DNA from: Polytrichum commune | Lineage: Eukaryota; Streptophyta; Polytrichopsida; Polytrichales; Polytrichaceae | Reading direction: 5' to 3' | Length of the DNA: 64,000 nt | Assembly: GCA_950295325.1 (NCBI GenBank) | Contig: OX485807.1 | Span: 26,137,666-26,201,665, forward strand | Shown: positions 26,593 to 37,272 of the stretch, in pieces | Layout of the letters: each line of letters starts with the position of its first letter | How positions within the stretch are numbered: position 1 is the stretch's first letter | Notes under the pieces: model-generated | What the model was told of the DNA's origin: nothing | The model's input: the letters and a program-made list of their open reading frames with translations, nothing else | Database searches by the model: none | Position numbers and translations under genes: made by a program

Positions 26593-26819
26593 TTACCAAC
26601 TTGTTACATAAAATAAAATAAAAATAACTTTGGGGTTTCTTTTACCCTTACGTGAATGGGAGCCTGTTCTGCTCTACCGTGATCATGTTTGACCAAGCGT
26701 CACTGTAGGGGTACTTCCTCCCTCTTAACATGTTACAGATACCGTAGGAAGGCAAAAACAATACTAAGAAAAACTGAAGACCTTAAAAACATTATAATTT
26801 TTATATATATATATATATA

Positions 26820-27755
26820 GGGGATAGCTATTTCCACACCTTTTTTGGCTAGATTCACACCTTTTTGCCGGTTCGGTTGCCATGTCACTGAGGCGCTATA
26901 TATGAGATTCTTCATGGTGCATCCGGACCGTTGATCCACCAAGGCCCATCCAAGGGCCTCAATGATCCTAGGTGGCGGTGGGGTGGGGGGCGGGGGTGGT
27001 GCTTGCCACCAAGGCGGGGTGGACCGTGGGCCTTATGTCTTTTTTGGGGAGGCCGGATTTAGGGTGGTGTCGGGCCCAATGGCTAGGCCTACTTATTATT
27101 AACTAGTTGGTTACCCTTACTCTACTTACTAAATAACTAGTTGGTTAGCCTTACTCTACTTATTAAATGACTAGTTGGTTACCCTTCCTCTACTTATGGT
27201 CACTCTTCTTAATTGGGCATGTATATTTGAGTGGTATATGTGCAAGTATTGAAGTTAGGTATGGACACCTATATGATCATTATTGACACCATAATCTTCA
27301 CTTTGATAATGACTAAGATATTCATATGAGCTCCTAAATTTGGATTTGGATTTGCTAACCATCTCGTACTAACCTACTTGTTTCATATCATGCCATAAGT
27401 AGAGTAAGGCTAACCAACTAGTTATTTAGTAAGTAGAGTAAGGGTAACCAACTAGTTATATAATAAGTAGGCCTAGCCACTGGGCCCGCCTAGCCACTAG
27501 GCCCGACACCACCCTAAATCCGGCCTCCCCAAAAAAGACATGAGGCCCACAGCCCACCCGCCTTGGTGGCAAGCACCACCCCCGCCCCTCACCCCACCGC
27601 CACCTAGGATCATTGAGGCCCTTGGATGGGCCTTGGTGGATCAACGGTCCGGATGCACCATGAAGAATCTCATATATAGCGCCTCAGTGACACGGCAACC
27701 GAACCGGCAAAAAGGTGTGAATCTAGCCAAAAAAGGTGTGGAAATAGCAATCCCC
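26820..27755. mobile_element. Large foldback element, 936 bp, arms about 380 bp
   Basis: The left arm starts GGGGATAGCTATTTCCACAC and the right arm ends in its near-exact inverse (GTGTGGAAATAGCAATCCCC). The arms stay complementary inward through CCGGTTCGGTTGCC, CATCCGGACCGTTGATCCAC, CAATGATCCTAGGTGGCGG, GGAGGCCGGATTTAGGG and the tandem ACTAGTTGGTTACCCTTACT units. The unpaired loop is near 27200-27400. A (TA)n run flanks the left end and a T-rich run the right, so the target-site duplication is masked. No transposase ORF is present. It belongs with non-autonomous foldback/MULE-like elements by structure only. Confidence 0.9.
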
Positions 27756-29276
27756 ATTTTTATTTTTTTTCATTTTTTCATTTTTTCATTTTTTTTTTCA
27801 TTTTTCATTTTTAAATAGATACTTAGCAGGCTTGTTTCTCAACCATACAGGCCACAACCGGTGAAGTTGAGATTTGTAAGGACTCGTGTAACAGTTCATA
27901 ACACGCCTCCACAAGGGCCATTCAATTTTCAAAAGAAAAAAGCAGCCTACCAACTTATTATAAGGTTCCCTGGTACCCAAAACAGTGGGACGGCGGAAAA
28001 AAATATACATATAATAACAGAAACCATATGCACATGGGTGTGGTTGCTTAGAAGAGACGATCTCCTTGGAGATCAAAACAAGTTTGGATAGCGACGATTT
28101 TACTTGCCTTAGAATGTGCATGCAATGGATGGCACAAAGAGCAAACAGAGGACTTCTTCTAGTATGATCATCAACATTGGAGATCCTTTTGTTCCACTGT
28201 AATATGTAGTTGTTTTACTTCACGTCCTTCTTATTTCAGGCTCCTAAGTTACTTCTCGTTGACGTTATATCCAAATTTGCCGTAAAGTCAGAGTCAATGC
28301 ACATGGATTAGTATGCGAAGTGACATCTAATGTGAACATTACTGATTGCTACCCAAACAAAGCCCGTGTCACCCCCAACTTGCCCCAATAATGTACGTGT
28401 GACAAGCACAACATTGATAAGTATGATGTTAAAGAGACCGGCTTGATGGATTTCATGTGGAACATCTATGGCAAGCTCTTGTTGGATTTTGACAAGTTCG
28501 CTTTCGGTCAAAAGTCTAAGCTACCTCACGGAGGTCACTTAGGGATGTCGTGAGGTTCAGTCTTTGTTTTGTGGGTCTCCGGTCAATGGGCTTCTGAACA
28601 TGCTTTAGTTTGTCATGAATTGTGCTTTGTTGATTAATACCATTACCCCATTGTTATGTCATTTTCATTTTATTTTCTCTAACTCGAAAATTGAAACAGG
28701 ATTGGGACCTGAGAGAGTCCTCCCTGCTCTACGTCTCGGATCTCAATGGCCTTATGTTTTCTTGACATTAAGATCTCATTTTGAACATGATCACTTTACA
28801 CTTGCTCAAATTGTTATGAGCTTGAGTCAATTGTCAAGCTCTCGATAATGATTGAGTTTTTGAGCTGACAACTAAAACTTAGTGCAACTAGTAAGTATCA
28901 TTGCTTCATATCAAAATATATAATTTCCATTCAATTTCACTATAGCCAAATTCTACTTGGCACCATGATATTTTACCATCATCTACATCATACTTGTCTT
29001 TATCAATATAAAAAACCAGGGTGACTCAAACTGAACAACCACATCGGAAAATCGAACTTGAAGAACACAGTAAAATAGGCATTATATCCAAATTAACACA
29101 TATCTTAAAAACCAATACTATGTGGAAATGGGATACATTCAGGATACATTCGAAGGCCCCAAATGTATTATTAAGATACATATTATGGCCTTTTAAGTTC
29201 AATGTCGGTTTTGGGGTATGTACCTAATACCAAAAATGTTAAAAGAAAAATAAGTGCAACCCTTGGCCACTCTGCG

Positions 29277-29423
29277 AAGGTACGTATACCCAAAATTGTG
29301 ATCACCAAACCTAAAACCACCACTATGTACTACACGCATGCATTTGGAAGCGCCAAATGTATGTGAGTGGTACATAGTGGCGGTTTTAGGGTCAGTGGTC
29401 ACGGTTTTGGGTTTACGTACCTT
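29277..29423. mobile_element. Compact foldback element, 147 bp
   Basis: Arms AAGGTACGTATACCCAAAAT and inverse GGTTTTGGGTTTACGTACCTT, then TGATCACCAAACC / GGTCAGTGGTCA, CCACTATGTACTAC / GTGGTACATAGTGG, and CATGCATTTGG / CCAAATGTATG around a loop of about 5 bases. It is almost entirely hairpin. Ordinary MITE structure; a hairpin small-RNA source is possible. Confidence 0.85.
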
Positions 29424-29602
29424 ACTAGGTACCAAAGGGTGAAGGATCCGGGTCAAGACCAATTTTCAGAAATACTTTTGAGAATAGACTTGCACACGTG
29501 TCGCATCCACATTGTTCAAACCTCCTGTTGAATCCCACGTGGAATTTTCCGGACATTTTGATATGAAGTATCCCAATCCGAACAGTTACAGGGGCCCAAA
29601 GT

Positions 29603-29677
29603 TCATCACCTCTGTCCAGATTATCTAGGAACGTCGTAGAGATACATACGTCCTAGATCCTGGACAGAGGTGATGAT
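29603..29677. repeat. Short hairpin with 30-base arms
   Basis: Left arm TTCATCACCTCTGTCCAG, then ATTATCTAGGAACGT. Right arm ACGTCCTAGATCCTGGACAG, then AGGTGATG. The loop is about 14 bases. It sits 1.3 kb upstream of the oxidase gene. Size and mismatch pattern would fit a small MITE remnant or a young miRNA-like hairpin. Confidence 0.7.
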
Positions 29678-30299
29678 GAATTTCAGGGCAGTTGTGAACA
29701 ACGGATGTCTGCATGCATGGGCCATGATTCCTCTCCTCCTCTTCGAGAATGGATCTCATTTAAGTGAATTTCAAAATTGAATAATCATCATGCGAAGCTG
29801 GAAATCAAAGAAAATTGAGGAAGAAGGTCGACGAGATCGGACCGCCAGCTTGCGTGATGGAGGCAGACTCTGCATCTTTTGTCACTGCAGGCATGGACGA
29901 TCATCAAAGTCATACTTACATGGCGCACACCCAGCATTCGGATCCACAACTCTTTTAAAAGTGAGCCACAAACTCTGAGTGACAGTGGCAGTACACTTGG
30001 TGATCTGTGTGGAAACCTTGATTCTCTTCTCTCTGTCTGTCAACCAGTCCAGCTGCAAGCTCAATTCACACTTGATGTTCCACCAGCTAGCGCTAGCTGA
30101 TCGATCCAGACGACTTCATGCTCGCCCCATGCCAGTGTCGACGCTTCTCCGAAATTCACAGGAATTCCATACAGCTGGTCATGTTGAAGCGATCTATATT
30201 CAGCTGGATTAAGTCTGGAATCCTCATTTCCCCCATCGCAACTGCTGCCAGCAAATCCATCACACCAGCTAGCTGCAGAGAATTGAGCTGTCAGGACTT

Positions 30300-30880
30300 C
30301 TAGCTTGAGTCTGCTAGTCAGAGAAACTCGAAGGCGGGAGACGAGGTGAGGTGGTTATGTTTGATTCACATTTTCCGTGATGGACGTTTTGCTTGAGGTA
30401 TCAAACTGGGAAAACATGGCATGTTTATGGTCTAGATGTATAGCATCAGACTTATATCTATAGTAGTGGTCTATACAAGTTGGATCGGCAGGCTGCTGAT
30501 AGGTTTGAGTCTGGATAGCCATGTTTGGTATGCCTCTCAAATCTACGGTGTGTGTCTTTCAGTTCCAATTTTTAGATGGTGCTGAGCTTCTCCACACTTA
30601 GTATCACACCAGCGGTTTATACTGATTCGGATGTAGAATACTTTAGTTCCAGTGTTGAGCTCATGTATTCTGTCCACGCTTGTGGAATGTAGCAAGTTGG
30701 ATAGGCAGGGCTCCTCATAGATTTGAGCCCTGGATGGCCATGTTTGGTGTGCCTCTCAAATCTGTGGTGTGTATCTTTCAGGTACAATTTTTAAATGGTG
30801 CTGAGCTTCTTCACAGGGAAGGATTCGAACTAGCTCCAGAAGTGTATGCTTGCTGCAGCACACATGCAGCAAGTCGTCAG
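30300..30880 (+). pseudogene. Duplicated intron/exon fragment of the neighbouring PRPP synthetase gene
   Basis: The sequence tracks the minus-strand PRPP synthetase gene from inside intron 6 (TAGCTTGAGT.., GGTGGTTATGTTTGATT, TTTATACTGATTC.GATGTAGAA) into exon 7 (GGTGCTGAGCTTCTTCACAG then GGGAAGG). Exon-like parts occur twice, at 30563-30597 and 30782-30880, because a 220-bp unit is duplicated in tandem. The second still reads [16 protein letters not shown] in one frame, but a 1-nt gain before it, a 9-nt and a 3-nt insertion, and loss of the other exons make it non-functional. It lies on the + strand, so it is inverted relative to the parent at 37736-38304. Confidence 0.88.
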
Positions 30881-30906
30881 GTAGGATGCAGGGATACATG
30901 ATCAGT

Positions 30907-33900
30907 ATGGTGAAGAAGATGACGTCCAGCTCTGCTTGCACATTGGCAAATTTAGTTTCTTTTACGTCTATCGTGGTGATCCTAGAACTGTCAGCATTGC
31001 AATTCTCTGGAGTGGAGGGATCAGGGAGCATAGGCACATGGCAGCTCCTGCTGAACAACTCCGGAATCTCCTCCATGCACACGGCGGTCACGCACTACGA
31101 CACCGCGATCTTCCTCGACCGAACCGACATCGGCCTGTCCAAGATCAATTTCTCCAGTGGCTACTGCCGCGACGACCCGAACGACCGCTCCCTAAAGCAT
31201 GACTGCAGTGCGCATTCCGTGATGTTCAACCCCGGCAACAACACGGTACGCCCACTCACCATCCTCACCGACACCTGGTGCTCCTCGGGCCAGTTCGCGG
31301 CGGACGGCACCATGGTGCAAACGGGGGGAGATTACGATGGATTCAACCGCATCCGCCGGTTAACTCCCTGCGCTCCAGACGGACTTTGCGATTGGGTGCA
31401 AGACAACTACGTAAACCTCACCGACGGCCGGTGGTACGCATCCAACCAAATCCTCCCAGACGGCCGCCAAATCATCGTAGGCGGCAGAGCAACTTTCACC
31501 TACGAGTTTGTCCCTAAGCGAACCTCCACCGAAGGCTCCTTCTACCTCCCATTGCTGAACCAGACCAACGACTCCCAGAACGACAACCTCTACCCCTACG
31601 TCCACCTCCTCCCTTGCGGCAACCTCTTCATCTTCGCAAACAGGGACTCTATCCTGCTGGACTACAACAAAAACGTGGTGCTAAGAACATACCCGACCAT
31701 CCCCGGGGAACCGCGGAACTACCCGTCCGCGGGCTCCTCGGTCATGTTACCACTCGACCAAGCGAACGGATTCTCCGTCGCGGAGGTCCTGGTTTGTGGC
31801 GGAGCGCAGTACGGGGCCTACCGAAAACCTAAAGCGCAGTATGGCGCCTCCCAGACATGCGGGCGCATCGTTGCGACCGCCGCGAACGCGACTTGGAGCA
31901 TGGAGACGATGCCGATGCGACGCACCATGGGCGACATGATCATCCTGCCGACCGACGACGTCTTGATCATCAACGGCGCGCAGAACGGGTGCCAGGGCTG
32001 GGGCCTGGCGAGCAACCCCGTGTTTACTCCGGTGACTTACGCGTCGTTTGGGAGCCCCGCCGCGCGGTTCTCTGTGTTAGCGGCTACGGCCATCCCGCGG
32101 CTGTACCATTCGACGGCTAACCTGTTACCCGACGGCCGGGTGCTGGTGGCCGGGAGTAACACGCACCAGTACTATACGTTTAGCGGGCTCTATCCCACCG
32201 AGCTCAGGGTCGAGGCCTTCTCCCCACCTTATTTGGATGCAAGGTAATGTCCCTTTCCCACCAAATAACCAAAGTCTTTCCTAAAAACCGGGTAAAGCTC
32301 CTCCCTTGGTTTATAGCGCAGGCATCCGGCTATCCCAATGCACCTACAAGAACTTGCTCCAGAGATTGTCAAGCAAGTTTTAGTGAAGTAGTTCTCACAC
32401 ACGTTCCGTTGTTTCATTTATCATGCACTGAACGTTGGATAGTTTTTGTCCTATCCCCAAAATCCTTACTACTCATCTATCTTACCATCGGTTTTTGTTA
32501 ATGAAGCTCCTCTGCTCCTCGTAGCTAAGACTAAAAGCGACCAATCACAAGGGCAGGCAGAACACGACACTTTTAAAGGTCCTACATTCTTGCTTCATGT
32601 CTAAAGTACCGATGGGAGGGTTGGTGCTTGAGCCTTAAAACCCTCCACTTTTAAACCATGCCACATCATTTGCCAACTAGGCTCGGGGCTAGGTAGTGTC
32701 AATCGTGTGAAGGTTGTGTTTTTAGAACCAACTTTTAGGCTTAGCTAAAGTCGAGTGGGAAGGGGGCATAAGTCGCTTAAGCAAAGTGCACTAAATGATG
32801 GTATTTAGTGTTACTTATTATTTGGAGTTAGACAATGTTATATCTTCTTACTATATATGTTTACCAAGTAAAACACACATTAATGTTCTATAATGTCCAA
32901 ACAACCAATTTGATCTTTGTTGGCCAAAAAAATGAGATATATAGTAAACAATTATAACATTACGTAATTCCAAATAGTAGGTGACAGTAAACACAATATT
33001 TAGTGTAATATAATCTCTCGGCCTATGAAGATTGTGCTCTTTCTAAGTATTGGATAGGGTACAGTAGATGTACCTACATCAAACACAACTGTGTTATATG
33101 GACACCTCCATTTGAGATTCGATTAGGTTCTCGGGATTCATCACTGCTTTTCACCAAAGATACACGAAAAGGCACCAAAAAGCGGACCACTTTGTAGCAT
33201 CCCGATTATACATACTTAATCATACAAGGAACTGAATCAAGGTGAATTGGAGCACTCCCTAAATCTTGCATGTTTTATTGATCTGGAGGATACTGACGAT
33301 AATATCAAACGAAATATAGTCCTATCAGTGTGGGTGGAAATTTAGTGCGGATTTCATGTTTGTTGGGCCACTAATTGTGTAGTGGAGGTGGGAATAATGT
33401 TGTCCCAAGACCTTGGGTGTTCCCTTAATTCTTCCTGACTTTTGACTTTGAGTATTAGTTCGTGGACAAAAGTGGCATAGAATAAAATAGTCACCCATAC
33501 CAATTTTCTCCCAAAAAAAAATTTAATGTGACCAGATTTCTGTGTCATTTCTCTTCAGATGATCACATAGTCCCTCCCAATTCGTTTACTAATTAAACAT
33601 AAAACGGTGTCTAATTTTGAGCACAAAGTTCAATCTTATCATAACAGAAATATTTTTGATGTCCATTCTTGACTACAAGCCTTGTCATAAACCACTCCAA
33701 TTTAGGCGTCTGATTAAGAGTGGCCACAAAAGGCCCACACACCTTGATTCCTCTTGTCACATTTTCAAAGATAACTAACTGATTATGGACTCGGTTCCCA
33801 TTCCGCAGCCTACTTCACCAGATTTGTCCTCGTGGGCCTTTATACATGCTCGCTGCTTCTTCCTGCCTGAACATTGATGATCATCAGTGGGTGTCTTTCT

Positions 33901-34516
33901 TTTTGCTCAAAGTTCAAGAAACAAAAGGATTTTCATTCTATGACAACTTTCATGCATATGCAAATATGTCATGTTAAGAATAAGTTAATCGCAATTCTAC
34001 TAACATTTGGAACACCAATTCAAGCCGAGCCAAGAGCATCATCATGTGCTATTGGCAATGACAAAAGAAAGCCTATATTTGAATGCGATGTTACCTTCAC
34101 GTTCTTGTTTCTGGATTGCTCTCAGATCTATGTTCTTTTGGAGGTTTTTATCAAGTGAGTCACTGAACGTGTTGAATTCTTTATGCAGCATGAACAGCAT
34201 CCGACCCACAATCACAAGCGCTCCTAGTACCATTGGCTACGGCGCCACGTTCCAAGTCACGTTCACGGCGAGTAAGAGGAAAAATTACATTGCACTGAGG
34301 CTGATGAGTGCTCCCTTCACCACACACTCATATTCCATGGGCCAGAGATCTCTCATGCTCAAGGTGTCGAACTCAAACTGGGTTGGTGGTACCAAGTATA
34401 CACTCAACGTCACTTCGCCTCCCAACAGTGTGATTGCACCTCCAGGTTACTACCAGTTGTGGCCTGTTCAAGCTGGTGTTCCAGGAAATGCAGTCTGGGT
34501 GCAGCTCATGGGGTGA
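30907..34516 (+). CDS. Secreted glyoxal/galactose-oxidase-like copper radical oxidase (GLOX/AlaOx type)
   Basis: Oxidises small aldehydes or alcohols to products plus H2O2 in the apoplast or cell wall. Exon 1 is 30907-32243 and exon 2 is 34189-34516 (554 residues), with an intron of about 1.95 kb. The start at 30907 (MVKKMTSSSACTLANLVSF) gives a basic n-region and hydrophobic core of a signal peptide; in-frame ATGs at 30886, 30898 and 30919 are alternatives. The copper-radical residues of the galactose oxidase family all appear: Cys in TDTWCSSG (codon 31279) and its cross-link partner Tyr in GRWYAS (31435), axial Tyr and His in RLYHSTANLLPDG (32104, 32107), and the His in TTHSYS (34325). Exon 2 forms the C-terminal domain of unknown function 1929 type. 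The acceptor could instead be AG eight bases further on, in frame. Exon 1 is clearly GC-richer than its surroundings. Confidence 0.92.
32788..33005. mobile_element. Foldback element in the oxidase intron
   Basis: The left half CACTAAATGATGGTATTTAG then TGTTACTTATTATTTGGAGT pairs with the right half ATTCCAAATAGTAGGTGACA, then AACACAATATTTAGTG. A central TTATATC / GATATA pair also exists. Non-coding. Its blocks resemble those at 46669-46889, so both may belong to one family. Confidence 0.65.
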
Positions 34517-37272
34517 AGCTTATGCAGAATAAGAGGCTCCATAACTCTTTGTCATTCTAATTCCTACCCCCACACCAACTATTAAAAAAGCCATAGTTAA
34601 ATTGGTCTCTTTGAGAGTTCAGTAAGATCGATACAACATCAGTTGGACATTTATGAAGTTAAAGTTCTTAAATTGATAGGAATTAGGCTTGCAATTGATG
34701 AATTAAAGGAGACGATGATTGGAGATACCAGGGCAAAAGTACTTCAGGTTGCTTATGCGAAGGCACCTTCCTTCCAAGTTGATCCTGCTGGGTGATTCAT
34801 GAACTAGTCCTGTTTCCAAATTGATCCATCATTGATACCTGTGAAGGTCTGCAGAATATCCGAGCTGAATCCCCAAGACTTGCTGGGAGTTACCCCTACA
34901 GGCACAAGTTAGTAAGACTTCATATTGACAAAGATAGTGTATCATATGTTTCTGTTGTGTATGGATTGGCTTGGATATCAAGTATTGTATATGAAGTGCT
35001 TGGGCTGGCCATTGCCCCCAACATAAAGCAAAATAAGATTGTCAAGTTATTGCATATCATGTGTATTTCTGAAAGGTCATTTAAGGCTTGGAAGTTTGTC
35101 ACTTACAAAGATGCATCACCGCCATAACTGCTGGAGACCAAGGTCCAGCATAAAAGATCCACTTCAAAAGACAACGTAGCACTGCAGACACTTCTGCTTT
35201 TTAGTGAATCAAAATTATCAATTGCGAAACTTGGGTCCACGGAATTACAGTGAAAACAATCACTTCTATATGAGAGAATAACCAACCCAGTCCACCAAAC
35301 GTCTTACACAAAGCTCTTGGGTCCTGAGCCAATCTTTTGCAGCCCTGCACTTTTCAAGAGTAACAGTGACTTCCAGTCAACTTAAATAAATTTCAATGAG
35401 ATGGGTATTCACACCCAGTAGTCATAGCCGTTATACACATTCACAAATGATAATACATCTTGTAAGTTGCAGGAGCAGACCCACATCTAACCCATATATC
35501 CTGCATCTTAGGTGGTCCCGCCAGTTCATTGTGGTGTCAATATTCACAATTTCTTTTCTTCAGTTTTCTTCATCAAGAATTCCAAAACCTTATAACCTAC
35601 AGTAACAGAACAAGACAAAACTTACCCGTGGTTTGCAAATGCCAATGAGATGCACTCACCTTGAGCGGTATTGCACTAGTCTAGGCTGGTGTATTTTTTT
35701 CCTTTAGGAGAAACGATCATTAAGCTGATGGAAAATGCAATGCATGCATGTACGTCACAAACTACGTATCCAATCAAAGCACAACACTCAATTTGCAGAT
35801 TTGAAATAAGAGACCCATCCTGGAGAAATTAGAGAAATTAGAGAAATTGAAAAACTCAACAAAAGTCTGCGACGGTTTACAATATCACAAGACAGCCACC
35901 AGCATTGGCTAGAGACAGGCATAGTTCTTTGCTTTCAGTCGACATTAACCTCAAACTAACTGATCAAACTAACTACAAATTGTATCACACACACAAATCA
36001 TCGAAGCCAACTAATCAAACCACTGTGCAGTTTCATATGCACCTCGACTTACAATGGGTAAGCTCATTGTAATGTTTACACCGGCTGTGCCCTTGAAATG
36101 AACTATATTACAAGAACTACTGTACAATCTGACCTTCGCAGAAAAATGAGTCTTTGAGCAGAAATATGCGTTGCTTGATCACTGCACTCTGCTCATCCAA
36201 GAAGTAGAGTTCGTCCTCGCAAAGCAGTCCGCAGTAGAAATTTTCAGTTACAAGAAATCGTGACCAAGATCACAGGGCACTGTAGTCGATAAAGGAGCCA
36301 CCGTCATAAAATGAAGGCCAATATTCTTAGTCAATCCCGAGGCTCGAGTATCGCTCATTCTTAGCCTGGGAACATTTAACATGGGGCTAATCGTTCAGAA
36401 GTCTGATATAATAATTCAATAAAAGTTCATAAATAAGCTTCCATGTGAAAAGAAGTATCCAGCACATCAAGTTACTCAAGAGTACCATGGGCACAGATCA
36501 AACAAAAGAGGAAGCACAAGACAGCTAATTATTGGCCAGTGAGCTAGAGAAGTGGGGAACAATTTCTGTTGTCCCAACACACAACTCAAACAATCTTTGC
36601 ATCCACCAATACCAAAGCGCTTCCAGGGACTGCAACCAAAAAATCAACAATTGACAGGGCACACTAACTGCAAAAGCCAGTGGTGCCCACCTGACAGAAT
36701 CTGCAGATATGGTGTAGATTCATGGGAAGCCTTCATCACCCTTTCTTACCTACATCAAGATCTGATTGCAGCTGGTAAGTGGGACACAGCTGCAACCCTC
36801 ACTTTAAGGTGGAAAGGAGACATGGCAAATTACACTCCAATTAACCACTAACAGCATTGGAAGAAGCTGCAGGGACTTGGCATGATGCCTAGGAGTTTTA
36901 CTTCATAAAATCCTCTGAGAATCACACTGAGCCTAGAGGATGTACCACCATGAGAGAGACATCGGCCATTCTTCATTAATCATAGCCATGGAGAGTTAGC
37001 TGGCTTCTGGTAGACATAAATATAAGGGCTCCCCCTTTACAAATTTGGACATTATACAACTATACATGAAGCCAGACTTGATGACTCGCTTGGAAAAGGG
37101 TGGACCTTGACAACCACCTTTACTTCCAGTGGAGGTGAAAATGCACAGTTGGATATATGATCCCAGAGTGTGACCTTGACCCACCTTGCACCTAAGACCT
37201 GGATGACAAGGACTGCAATGACAGCAGTCAACATTATATTAAACTCAAAAAAGAACCCATTTTCAGCTAATT
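34517..37272. other. Convergent 3' flanks of oxidase and PRPP synthetase genes
   Basis: The 2.76 kb lies between two stop codons on opposite strands. Both 3' UTRs must end here. No ORF resembles a protein, no foldback element stands out, and base composition is average. I see no clear poly(A) signal to place. Confidence 0.6.

Larger units (their letters stand above)
13830..30290. other. Gene-free, repeat-rich intergenic region
   Basis: No ORF here looks like a conserved protein, and all are short and frame-random. Structured elements inside are listed separately (15862-16366, 17291-17885, 22749-23253, 26820-27755, 29277-29423, 29603-29677). Between them are decayed copies of a dispersed repeat (18650-22110), G-runs, AT microsatellites and plain AT-rich DNA. 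An interstitial TTTAGGG-like doublet lies at about 25755-25770. Confidence 0.7.

Noticed and set aside
30680-30901. A small gene encoding [10 protein letters not shown]..
   Set aside because: It is the exon 7 copy of the PRPP synthetase gene with frame-changing insertions and no other exons, so it is listed as a pseudogene fragment.
36552-36851. 99-codon + strand ORF between the oxidase and PRPP synthetase genes
   Set aside because: Lies in what must be 3' UTR/flank, has no recognisable domain and no splice partners.
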